A stretch of DNA of 64,000 bases from Hevea brasiliensis (taxonomy: Eukaryota; Streptophyta; Magnoliopsida; Malpighiales; Euphorbiaceae). This document shows, piece by piece, positions 1-10,719 of this stretch; position 1 is the first letter of the stretch; every line of letters begins with the position of its first letter. Below the pieces are notes generated by a model, which was not told the origin of the DNA, searched no databases, and saw only the letters and a list, made by a program, of their open reading frames with translations. Made by a program: the position numbers and the translations under genes. The stretch spans positions 113,977,795 to 114,041,794 of the forward strand of contig NC_079495.1 in assembly GCF_030052815.1 (NCBI RefSeq). The letters are read 5' to 3'.

Positions 1-2
1 CT

Positions 3-979
3 TTTGCCCCTAGTAAGAAATTTAGAGGTTCGCCTACTCAGAGTTTCAGTAGAGCACCAATTCAGGGTCAGTCATAGAGGCCCAAATCTCAGTTTGCACC
101 GAGGAGAGGCCAATCCACACCTTCAATGGCTAGCTCTCCAGGGACAGGGTTTAGGGGACCAGCCCCAACAATATCTATTGCTTGCCCACATTGCCAAAAA
201 TGGCATAAGGGTGAATGTTGGAGTATGATAGGTGCTTGTTTATGGTGCGGGTCTACAGACCACCTAATCCGAGATTGTTTGCGCAGAACTGCTACATCCA
301 CTCCGATATCAACTGTTAGGCCTACCCCTCCAGCTCCAAGGGGTAGAAAGCCAGGTAAGGCTAAGGCAGCCAGTACTTCACAGAAACCTATATCAGAGTC
401 TGTGGAGAGAGCAGAAGGAAGAAAACCAGCCAAAGCCTATGCTATAAGGGCACAGGAGGAACAGGATGCTCCAGATGTCATCAAGGGTACGTTCCTCCTC
501 TATAATACTTTTGTGCATGCATTAATGGATCCTGGATTTACTCATTCATATATTTGTATCAAGCTACCCTTAAAAAAGGGAATACCAGTAGAGGAAAGTG
601 ACTAATACATCCTTGTCACAAATCCACTAGGCCACAATATGGTAGAAAACAAAGTATATAAGGGTTGTCCATTGAAGATTCAAGGGAAAGAGTTCTTAGT
701 AGACTTAATCGAACTGCCTTTCCATGAGTTTGATGTGATTTTGGGAATGGATTGGTTATCCCATCATCAGGTAATAGTAGATTCTAAATTGAAGAGAATT
801 TCTCTAAAAACTGCTGAGAATGAAGAAATAACAGTTGTGGGTGAAAGGACAGATTTCTTGTCCAATGTCATCTCAGCTACAGTTGTAAGGAGATGGTTGA
901 GAAAAGGGTGTGAAGCCTATCTGGCACACGTGGTTGATACTAGGCAAGGTAAACTTAACTTGTCTGACATAACCATAGT
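3..979 (+). pseudogene. gag nucleocapsid and aspartic protease of element A (broken)
   Basis: One frame reads from base 3 through a serine/glutamine-rich gag tail into a double cysteine motif. The second half, CLWCGSTDHLIRDC at about 244-285, is a clean CX2CX4HX4C RNA-binding zinc knuckle. The protease follows: ALMDPGFTHSYI at about 520-555 holds the catalytic Asp in a DPG rather than DSG context, and GMDWLSHH at about 744-767 is the conserved second protease motif. In-frame stops lie at about 84 (TAG) and 603-605 (TAA). A one-base loss near 979 shifts the frame into the reverse transcriptase. Gag and protease would be made as one polyprotein with pol. The family assignment is sure; the precise start is outside the window. 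Confidence 0.85.
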
Positions 980-1448
980 AAGGATTTCTCTGAGGTATTT
1001 CCTGAGGAATTGCCTAGTTTACCACCAGAAAGAAAAGTTGAATTTGCTAATGAGATTATGCCGGGTACAGCTCCGATTTCAATTGCTCCGTATAGGATGG
1101 CACCTGCTGAATTGAAAGAGTTAAAAGTCCAGCTACAAGAATTACTAGACAAGGGGTTCATACGCCCCAGTATGTCACCGTGGGGAGCTACGGTACTATT
1201 TGTTAAGAAGAAAGATGGGACACTAAGGTTATGTGTTGACTACCGACAGTTAAACAAAGTAACAGTGAAGAACAAGTATCTGTTGCCTAGAATTAACGAT
1301 CTGTTTGATCAGTTGAAGGGAGCCAGTGTGTTTTCTAAGATTGATCTCAGATCAGGGTATCATCAGCTAAGGGTTAAGGATGTAGATGTGCCTAAGACTA
1401 CATTCAGAACCCGGTATGGGCATTATGAATTCCTGGTGATGCCATTTG
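980..1448 (+). pseudogene. Reverse transcriptase N-terminal half of element A, cut by insertion
   Basis: Reads [16 protein letters not shown], the usual Ty3 lead-in, then [19 protein letters not shown] and [14 protein letters not shown], the fingers and palm motifs. [12 protein letters not shown] carries the first catalytic Asp. The frame ends inside the conserved MPFGLTNAP motif: ATG CCA TTT G stops at 1448 and the remainder resumes at 4863. The break is caused by the solo LTR insertion and not by decay. This half was already out of frame with the protease because of the one-base deletion near 979. Confidence 0.9.
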
Positions 1449-4400
1449 TGTAGCACCCCTATTTATATAGCCTGGTATATTTCACTGTTTCGGTGACCGG
1501 TGTCGGTCCGGACAATTAAAGGGATTAGAACCACACTTAAGTCATTTAGAGAAGCCATAAACACAAATAATTAGTAATGTTCAATTAGTTAAGTATAAAT
1601 AAGAAAAATAGAACATAAGAGGTTAAACGAGCCTAGAGTCACAGCGATGGGTGACCTCCTCGGGAATGACTGCGAAGTCATTTTAAACTTAAATTTCGAA
1701 CCGTAAAATGTGACACTGCGGTCCTTAGGACCCTTATGAACACAGTGGAAAAGAGAAAATCACGAAAAAGAACTGTTAAGCTAGTCAAATAATTAGGTCA
1801 GGGAGCCGGAAGAAATATGGAATTTTGCAAACCAGGATGAGCTGGAGAGGGGCAATTTGGTCAATTGACCCTGAGAGCTGACTCCTGACCTAACTGTCAA
1901 ATAAAATCGGAGAAAAGAAAATTTTGGGATCGAGAATTAAATTAAAGAACTAATAGAAAAATATAAAAAAAAAAGAGGAAAATGAAAAAGTAAAAAGGTG
2001 ATGACATCATGCATGACCTCATGCGTGATGCCATAAATAAATTAATTAATTTAATTATTAATTTAGATTTTATGGTCTTCCATAAACTAAAATAAATAAA
2101 AGAAAATAAAAGAAAAAAAAATTCATTTTAGTCATCTTCTTTCTCCCTTGTGCCACCCCACTTTCATCCCAAAATCCTCCATGAAAATTCCTCTATTTAA
2201 GCTTACACTTAAGCTTAATTTTCTTCACTTAACTTTCATAACTCCCCTAAAAACCTTACTAGAGCTTGTTATTGCAACTTGAGAAGAAGATTACAAGAAG
2301 AAAGAAGAGTTGAAGATAGTGATTTGAAGTTTTAAGAGAGGTTAGTATGTTAACTTATTATTTTCCATTTTAAATGCATAATTAGTTGTTGAAATGAGCT
2401 TAAAAACTAATAAAATGAAATAAAAATATGGGGGGGGAGGACCAAACTGAAATTTTGGCCTGTTGAAGGGGAGTATGATTTTGTATGGTTTGATGGATTT
2501 GAATGAGTTTAAAAACCTTATTTAGTTGAATGGTTAGGATTAAGAGCACAAATTGTGATTAAATGCATGAGATGGATGAGTTAGGGTTTTGAATATTAGG
2601 GTTTGTGAACCAAAAATGTGAGAAATGAGCAAATGATATCTTTGACCTATTGTGAAGTGAAATAATGGTCAATTATGACCAAATGAGTTGTGTGGGAATG
2701 GTAGGAAATTAAGTTAAATTCGGAGGTTGTATGGTCATGCTGCTGGCAGCATGACCAAGTCAACTTTGAAGGACCAAAACTGAAATTTTTCAAGTCCAAT
2801 TGATATAGTACCAATTGGGGATGAAAATAGACATAAAATGACACAATTTTCATTTTGAATCATGCCCAAAAAGTGACCAAAACTTAGTGAACCAATTGAC
2901 CAAAGTTGGATAAGAGCAGTCTGCCACTGTACAAACTGACCAAATGAACAGTGTTGTTCATTTGGTCATAACTCGAGTTAGACAGGTCAAAATGACCTGA
3001 AATTTTACCAGAGGTTAGATGAGATATAGGCCTAAAACTTTCATGAAGAACACAAGTCCAAATTCTACCAGCAACCAAGCCATTTGGCCACCCCAAGTTG
3101 GTGACTCAAATCTGCCAGCACCAAAATTTGCCCAGAAAATCTGGGTTGTGTCCAATCCGGCAGCCCTAGTTCAAATGGCCATAACTTGAGCTACAAAACT
3201 CCAATTGGGGTGATCCAAAAATGAGAATAAACTTAAGACAATAAGGAACATTTTCTATGAAGAAAGATTTGCCAAATTTTAACAGTAGATTGACCAATGG
3301 AACAGTGCAACTAGGAGCACCAAAACTGAAAATTTGACAATTTGGTCAAAAGGATTTAAGCTTTGAGAAAATGACCAAAACCAACAAATTTAATGACCAA
3401 AATGTGGTATGTGGGTGAAGTTGGAGTTCCCATACCTATTAAGCCTTAGAAAGTCAACAATTTGACTTGAATAGTATAGTGAATAGTAACCCAAAACACA
3501 AAAACTTCGAGAACGTCGAATTTAGTACGTTAGAACTAGGTAAAAATGAAGTGAAATTTATTTTTGGATTTAAGCTAAGTTATGGTACTGAAACACTGTG
3601 AAATTGTGTGTTTCAGCTGAAAAAGATTTGGAAGCTCTGAGAGACTGAGTCAAGGCTTAAAGGCAACTCACGTCAGGTCTGTGCACAGTAATTGTTGTTT
3701 AAATAAATGATTCTTGAAATTTTGATTTTTTTTTTGAGTTAATTATGAATTGTGTTGCCACTTATGATTGTGAATATGACTTTGAAAGTTTACCAGATTT
3801 CCAATAAATTATTTGAATAAATAGTTTTGAATTGATTTTGTGTTCACACTTAGCATAACAGTATCACACTATTCCTCCTCCATTTATGGGGTTGAGATCG
3901 TTTATTTTCCTCCCTCTCTGGTTTACCAGTTGAGGTTGAGATCGGATGAGTACTCATTAGCTAGCTAGCCACCTCCCTCATTGATTTTGATTAATGGGGT
4001 TGTAGATTGCTTTGTCGTGGTGTACAACACGGCATTGATCGGAAATTTTGTGTCATGGCTTAAGTTGTGTATGACTTTGGCAACACTATGTTATGAAATT
4101 GTTTGACTAAATTGTGTTATTATGAGCTTTGATAATTTGAGAAATATTTAAATTGTGTTTTACCAATGAATGATTTCTGTATTGCATTTTAAATTTTTAT
4201 TGTGCACCACTGAGTATTTTTATACTCAGCGATAGCTTATTTTGCTGTCGCAGATAAGAGTAAGGAGAAAGCAGTAGAGTGAGCTGCTATCGAATTGTGG
4301 ACCACATCGATCATTTTGTACGGGTATTATTTTATACCCTTGTAGATAATTTTGATGTAAATATAGAAATGTTGTATGTATCAATGTAAGTTGAGCAGTT

Positions 4401-4862
4401 GTAAATAAATTGTAATAATATTATTTTAGATTTTCTTCTGTGAATTAATAATTGTACATGTGAATTTCATATTTTATGCCTTGTCAATGGAGTTGTTAAA
4501 TATTTTGAGATGATAAATTTTGATTTGAATTGTGGAATTACTTTGAAGTGATTTGAATTGAATTGGTTGAGATTTAATGGAGGTTGGGAGTTGTGAAAAA
4601 TTTTTGGAAGTGTTTTTCTCAGGTATTTGAAGAACTGTTTTCTCTAATTACAAACGGAACTCTGTCAAAATTTTTATAAAATTTGTGGCAAAATTTAAAT
4701 GGAAAAAAATTTTTACTAGTATTTAAACTTTGAATAAATGGTTTTAATTCCTACCAAAATCCCTTGTAGGGTACTTAATGAGTTATCGGTAGGTGAAGTT
4801 CGGTAGTTCATTAAGTATTCTACGGGATCATGTTATGCCTTACGGAGGGGTAAGGTGAGACA
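1449..4862 (+). mobile_element. Solo LTR, Tekay-like, nested in the reverse transcriptase of element A
   Basis: A 3414-base insert starts TGTAGCACCC and ends GTGAGACA. It is flanked by perfect five-base duplications ATTTG at 1444-1448 and 4863-4867. It contains no coding region, so it is a solo LTR left by recombination between the two LTRs of a full element. Its first 70 bases include the block GGTGACCGGTGTCGGTCCGG shared by all Tekay-like LTRs here. Its end (4740-4862) matches the reverse complement of the start of the element C LTR at 45235, so the two belong to one subfamily. A TATA-like CTATTTAAG lies near 2192. A perfect 13-base inverted repeat lies at 2938-2967 and AGGTCAAAATGACCT at about 2986-3000. 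Confidence 0.93.
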
Positions 4863-5650
4863 ATTTGGGTTAACAAACGCTCCAGCAGCATTCATGGACC
4901 TTATGAACCGTATCTTCCATCTATACTTAAATCGGTTCGTAGTGGTCTTCATTGATGACATCCTGGTGTATTCCAAGGATAAAGCAGAACATGATGAGCA
5001 TTTTAGAATTTTTCTGCAGACTCTAAAAGAGAAGAAACTGTATGCTAAATTGTCCAAGTGTGAGTTCTGGTTAAATGAGATTGTATTCCTTGGACATGTA
5101 GTATCAGCTGAAGGGATTAGAGTGGATCCCAAGAAGATTGAAGCAATGATGGAATTGAAGCCTCCCAGAAATACAACTGAGATCAGAAGTTTCTTAGGGT
5201 TAGCTAGATATTATAGAAGATTTGTAAAGGGGTTTTCCCTTATAGCTGCTCCAATGACCAAATTACTACACAAGAATATGAAATTTGACTGGAATGAAAA
5301 GTGTCAGTCAGTTTTGAGAGGTTGAAGGCTATGTTGACAGAGGCACCAGTGTTAATACAGCCAGTGTCGGGAAAAGACTTTATAGTCTACAGTGATGCCT
5401 CACATAATGGGTTAGGGTGTGTAGCAATTATCTTTGCATTGAAGATATAGAGACATTACTTGTATGGAGAAAAATGCTACATATACACAAACCATAAGAG
5501 TTTAAAGTATCTGCCAACCCAGAAGGAACTTAATTTGAGACAGAGGCAATGGATTGAATTCCTGAAAGATTATAATTGTGTGATTGACTACCACCCTAGG
5601 AAGGCAAATGTAGTTGCCGATGCTTTAAGCAAAAAATCTATTATAGCATT
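4863..5650 (+). pseudogene. Reverse transcriptase C-terminal half and RNase H of element A (broken)
   Basis: Resumes with [17 protein letters not shown], then [11 protein letters not shown], the catalytic FIDD box of Ty3 reverse transcriptases, then the thumb motif [16 protein letters not shown] frameshift near 5310 leads into RNase H (TEAPVL, IVYSDASHNGLGCV). About 30 residues between GCV and FALKI, which normally include the catalytic Glu, are deleted, and a stop follows (ALKI stop RHYLYGEKC, at about 5447). The next catalytic Asp is replaced ([10 protein letters not shown], Asn where TDH is usual), while ADALSKK keeps the last one. The RNase H was therefore lost by more than one lesion. 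Confidence 0.88.
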
Positions 5651-7243
5651 AAGATCTCTGAATGCCCAACTGTCCTTAACTCATGACCAAGTTATTTTGG
5701 CTGAGTTGCGAGTGAAGCCGAATCTGTTACAACAGATACAGGATGGGCAAAAGATAGATGAGAAATTAATGGTTGTTATGGGCAAAATCACTGAGGGAAA
5801 GGAAACTGAATATGAAGTGAAAGAAAATGGGTGCCTGTACTATAAAGAAAGAGTATGTGTACCAGATGATAAAGAGTTGAAAACCAGTATTCTGAGAGAA
5901 GAACATAACAGTGTGTATGCTATGCACCCAGGAAGCACAAAAATATACCATGACTTGAAACTCCGATACTGGTGGCCAGGTATAAAGAAGAACATAGCTG
6001 ACTATGTAACTAGATGCTTGACATGTCAACAAGTCAAAGCAGAACATCAGGTTCCATCAGGTTTATTACAGCCCATAAACATACATGAATGGAAATGGGA
6101 CTGAGTCACTGTGGACTTTGTCAGTGGTCTAGCTCTCACTCAGAAGAAGCATGATGCAGTATGGGTGATTGTGGATAGATGGACCAAATCAGCACATTTT
6201 CTGCCAGTCAGAACTGACCACTCACTGAAAAAGCTAGCAGAATTGTACATTAGTGAGATAGTTAGACTACATGGAATTCCACTTTCCATTATATCTGATA
6301 GAGACCCGAGGTTTACATCTAGATTTTGGAAGAAATTACAAGAATCCTTGGGCACACAACTCCATTTTAGTATGGCTTTTCATCCTCAGACGGATGGACA
6401 GTCAAAAAGAATAATCCAGGTAAATTTTGAAACTCATTGAGTTATTGCAAACAATAAATTGAACTGATAATGATAAATATAACCAAACATATGTGATAGG
6501 TCCTCGAGGATATGCTGAGGAGTTGTGTTATTGAGTTTGAGGGAAGCTGGGACTAATACCTTCCACTGGCAGAATTTGCATACAACAATAGCTATCAAGC
6601 TAGCATACAAATGGCACCCTATGAAGCACTGTATGGGAGAAAATGCAGAACACCTGTATGTTGGACTGAATTAGGTGAAGATAAGCTAGTGGGGCCAGAC
6701 CTGGTAAAATAAACAAAGGAAAAGGTGAAACTGATAAAGGCTAATTTGAAAGTTGCCTCAGACCAATAAAAATCTTATACTAACTTGAAAAGAAAGGACA
6801 TTGAGTATGAAGTTGGAGAGAAGGCATTTCTCAAAGTATCACCGTGAAAGAAAGCATTGAGATTTGGGAAAAAAGGAAAATTAAGTCCTAGGTTTATTGG
6901 CCCATATAAAGTTATTGAACATGTGGGACCAATAGCCTACATATTAGCCTTACCACCTGAGCTGGACAAGATACATAATGTGTTCCATGTCTCGATGCTT
7001 AGAAGATACAGATCAGATCCTTCACATGTCATCTCGGCAGAAGAAATTGTGGGACAACCTAACCTGACATATGAAGAAGAACCGATTAAAATCTTAGCAT
7101 GAGAGGTAAAAGAGCTCAGAAACAAGACAATTCCACTAGTGAAAATCCTATGGAGACACCACAACACGGAAGAGGCAACATGGGAGAGTGAGGAGACAAT
7201 GAGGCAACAGTTCCCTCAGCTCTTCACATCAGGTAAATTTTGA
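5651..7243 (+). pseudogene. Integrase with chromodomain-like C-terminus, element A
   Basis: The N-terminal HHCC zinc finger is visible ([12 protein letters not shown] ... CLTCQQVK, about 5900-6035). The core has TVDFVSGL and [13 protein letters not shown] for the two Asp residues, but the third catalytic residue is Lys: DGQSKRIIQ at about 6390-6419, where QSERTIQ is usual. An 80-base GT-AG insert follows at 6420-6499. After it the frame continues VLEDMLRSCVIEF through FAYNNSYQAS and MAPYEALYGRKCRTP. The C-terminal domain has KGKLSPRFIGPYKVIEHVGP and VFHVSMLRRY. The end, LRNKTIPLVKILWRHH and EEATWESEETM, is the chromodomain-like tail, closing at a TGA at 7241. In-frame stops lie near 6104, 6559, 6711, 6768, 6845 and 7100. 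Confidence 0.9.
6420..6499 (+). other. Candidate spliceosomal intron in the integrase gene
   Basis: The integrase frame runs ATA ATC CAG, then GTAAATTTTG ... GTGATAG, then GTC CTC GAG GAT ATG. The insert begins GTAAAT and ends TAG, lies in phase 0 after CAG, and is AT-rich. At 80 bases it is not a multiple of three, so the downstream frame (codon starts shifted by two) only joins if it is removed. Protein similarity is continuous across the two edges (IIQ then VLEDMLR). Removal by splicing is inferred; a random insertion with such exact edges is less likely. Confidence 0.65.
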
Positions 7244-7272
7244 GGACAAAATTTTTATTTAGAGGGGAAGAG
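7235..7272 (+). other. Stem-loop plus polypurine tract of element A
   Basis: AAATTTT (7235-7241), loop GAGGAC (7242-7247) and AAAATTT (7248-7254) form a perfect seven-pair hairpin that overlaps the pol stop codon. The purine run AGAGGGGAAGAG at 7261-7272 lies directly before the 3' LTR and would prime plus-strand DNA synthesis. The same arrangement recurs before every other Ty3 LTR in the window. Confidence 0.8.
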
Positions 7273-10200
7273 TTAACATCCCCACTATACGTGTTTTGTA
7301 TGTTCTGTTGCTTCGGTGACCTAATGTCAGTCCGGGCAAGTCAGGATATCTGGAACTATACTTTGGTGATAGTGAACAGACACATAATGTTGAAATAAAT
7401 AAAAAGAAAATACAAGAAAAATCAAAGAAAAATGAAAGAGAGAAAATGAAACTAGGTTAAATGAGCCGACACCGTAACGATGGGTAACCGCACCGGAAAG
7501 TTACGGCGAAGGCCGTTACCTACCCCAGGAGCGTGGGCAACCCTCGGAATTAAATTTTGGGACATAAGTAAAGGTTTATTGAAATGTAATTGACACTAAT
7601 AATATCAAAGAAAAATTAATAAATTAGTATAAGAAAAAATGAAAAATCAAGAAACAGACAAAAATCGATGTTACCGAAAAATCGGGAATACAACCCGAAG
7701 AGGGGCATTTTGATCATTTGACACCTAGAGTTGCCTTTTATCCTCAATTTCCATTAAAAATAAATGATATTACACTTTAGAAATGTCATGAAAAATTAAA
7801 TTGTGATACATTATGTAAATAGAAAAAAAAAAATGAGATAAATAAGCAAATAAGGAAACTTGGAATAATTAAACATTAAAAATAATATTAGTGCTCCACT
7901 AACTCCTAACTTGGGAGACATATTGGGCCTTGGGATAGCAGATTCCATTCATTGTCATCTTCTTCTTCAACCTCACTCTCAGTTGCCGAAATGAATCCTC
8001 CATGAAAGCTCCATTGCCGCCCCACATGCAAAGCTCCATTCTTCCATTTTCATGCCATAATTCTTATAATTTCTTTCATTAAACTTGGACCACACCTCTT
8101 AGGAAGATTATAGGGAACAAAAAGGAAGAGATTTGGTGAAGTTTTAACAAGCTCCAAAAGTTGTAAGTGTCCAAATCCTCTCCCTTGCTTTAGTAAACCT
8201 TGTGTTTAGGTTGAGGTGAGTAATTTGGTGAAGAGAAAGAAAGGAAATATTAAGATATGAACTTGTCCATTTTCGGCAGCTATGAAAGTTTGTTGTGTTT
8301 AAGTTTTTCTTACCTCTAATGGATGGGAATTAAGGTTGAGTAACTCAAATAGAAATTTTAGTAGGTTAATGTCCAAGTATGTGCATGTTAGTGCTTGAAT
8401 TAAGGGTTTAAAAATGGGACTTTGATACCATGGTAAACCGCCATGTTTGGCAGCCTATAATGTTATGAAATTGTATATAATTTTATTTAATATATTGATG
8501 AGATGTGATGGTGTTAAATTGTGGGCAGCATGTGTAGTTGCCATGGAAGTATATGTGTAATATTAGTAATGAGGTATGTTAAATTTCAGTGGAAGTAAAT
8601 GTCGAACTTAATGGTGTATTGTGTGCATTGAGCACTTGAGTGTTCTACCCAAAATGCTTGCTGGAATTGTGTACAATATATAGAAGTGCCATGATTGAAT
8701 ATTGAAGTATTGAGAGGAGGAGGATTGTCAAAATTAAAAGTGTAATATTCTAATGCAGGTTTTGTGTGTTGCCAGTACATAAATTAGTTTATAAGTGCAA
8801 AACTGTGAGCCCAATTAGTATGAGGCCAATGGGGAGTGAAACTAGACACCAAATAGGCCAACTTTCATATAGAAATGTTGCCAAAATTTTGCCTAGAAAC
8901 TGGCCTTAAAAATGACCAAATCCGAAATTGGTAAGTGCAAGCCCAGATTTTTCACCATATGAACAGTAGTCATTAGGATGACCATAACTGACTCAAAACA
9001 GGTCCAAATGACCTGAACTTTTTACCATGGATAGCTTACACATAGAGCTACAATTCTTCTGAAGACACTAAAGTCCAGAAATGGCCAGCTTGCACAAGTT
9101 CGGGTGCCAAAACTGCCAGAACTAAATGTGACCTAAAATTGATCAAATTTTGCACTAAAGGTGCAATCTGTCCAACTTTAGTAAATTGACCATATCTTGG
9201 TCTATACAACTCAGAATGACCTGAAACTTGTGTCAAAAGTTCAATAAGACATAGAGCTACAATTTTCTTTTGACTAGAAGTTAAAAACCAAGAGAAATAG
9301 GACATTAAGCTAGACCAATCTAGCACACTAAAACTAAAAATTTGACATTTACATACAATGATGCTTGAAGCAATTGGGCAATGAATGTCAACTTGTAAAA
9401 ATGATAAATTGCACTATATTGACAGCATATTGAATTACAAATTGTGACATGTTGATGCTAGAATCAACTTATCCATAGTACCTAAAAAGGTCAACATTTA
9501 CAGTGACTTGTGAATTACATGATAACTAGTAAACTCTAAAAATTGAAGAATTAAACAATTAATTTATAATGTGCCATAGTTTGCCTAGTTGACTAGTTTG
9601 GATAGGTTGGCATGCCAATAGGATTTTGACAGCTATTCTGTAAATGGCTTTATGCCATACTGTGTTTTTACAGTATATTATGCCGCACTGTGACTTTAAT
9701 AGCCTACGACTATACGTATTGTGTTATTATATTTGGCTTATCGCCAGATTGACTATATAACTTTTTAGACACACTGTTTGCACACTAGGAGACACTTTGT
9801 GATCGATAGTGTGACAACTCGAGGTACCAGGTACCCAGTGCCAGTATATCTGTTTATCCAGTCTGATCAGTGTATAGGCTACACGGGCAGTTAATTTAAG
9901 CACTACTAAATTCAAATAGCTAAATTCAGTTTATTGACATACAGCACCACCAAAATTAGCAAAAATGAAAGGTTAGCAAATAAAAGTAGAATCAGTAACT
10001 GCAAAGAATATCGATGTCATAAATTCATTAATAATTCATTTACTTTATTTTATTGTATATTTCTTTATATTTGGCACCACTAAGCGAAATTGCTTAGCGC
10101 ATTGCTTTTGTAACACGTAGGTATTGAAGACACAGCTGGGGAGCCCAGTAGACCTATGACCGGGTGAGACATCAGATCTGCACAGGAGTCCAGAGTCATC

Positions 10201-10719
10201 TGCACTACACTGTATACATGGTAGGACTTAGGATCATGTGTAATGATTATCAGTTGTATTTTAACATTTTGTTATGTAATTTTGTATATTCTAAAACTTT
10301 AAGGTTTGTAATAATTTGTACATATAACTTTATATGGAGAATATCTGGATGTATTTAAGTTATAATGGAATGTATTTTAAAACTATTTAAATATTGTAAA
10401 AATCAATAGACTGTGTTGAAATATTGAGACTGTGAAATAGTTGAGATTTTGATATTATCATATTGAACTATTTTTAACAGGTTTGGAAGGACAGTTTGTC
10501 CGAAATACAGACGGCACCTTGCCAGATTTTTATTACCATTTTTGAAACACTGATTTTATTAAAGTATGAAAATAGAATCAACATGATATGAATTTTACAT
10601 AAAAGACTTCTTAAAATCAAATTGAGTTCAGAAAATGAGATGATCACAGACTAGGTGCACCGGCACGCCGTGTAGTACACCTTACTTGGCTATACTGTAG
10701 ACGGGTGAGGGGTGTTACA
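7273..10719 (+). repeat. 3' LTR of element A (about 3.45 kb)
   Basis: Begins right after the polypurine tract as TTAACATCCCC, a slightly decayed TGTAACACC, and ends GAGGGGTGTTACA at 10719. It carries the family block near its start (CGGTGACCTAATGTCAGTCC). The middle has repeated phrases of the type TGACCATAACT. A segment of GGCTTTATGCC-type motifs lies at 9600-9720. A conserved block CACCACTAAGCGAAATTGCTTAG lies near 10077. No ORF is convincing. It differs visibly from the solo LTR at 1449, so at least two LTR subfamilies are present. Confidence 0.88.

Larger units (their letters stand above)
1..10719 (+). mobile_element. Element A: Ty3 chromovirus, Tekay/Del-like, 5' end outside window
   Basis: Domain order on the plus strand is gag zinc knuckle, protease, reverse transcriptase, RNase H, integrase and a chromodomain-like tail, followed by a polypurine tract and a 3.45 kb 3' LTR. 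That order, with integrase after RNase H, defines Ty3/Gypsy. The C-terminal chromodomain-like motif and the very long LTR suggest the Tekay/Del clade, which is inference. The 5' LTR and most of gag lie left of the window. The coding region has several stops, at least two frameshifts, an RNase H deletion and a nested solo LTR, so this copy is dead. The five bases after its end (10720-10724, ACTTT) should be the target duplication, but the partner is off-window. Confidence 0.9.
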
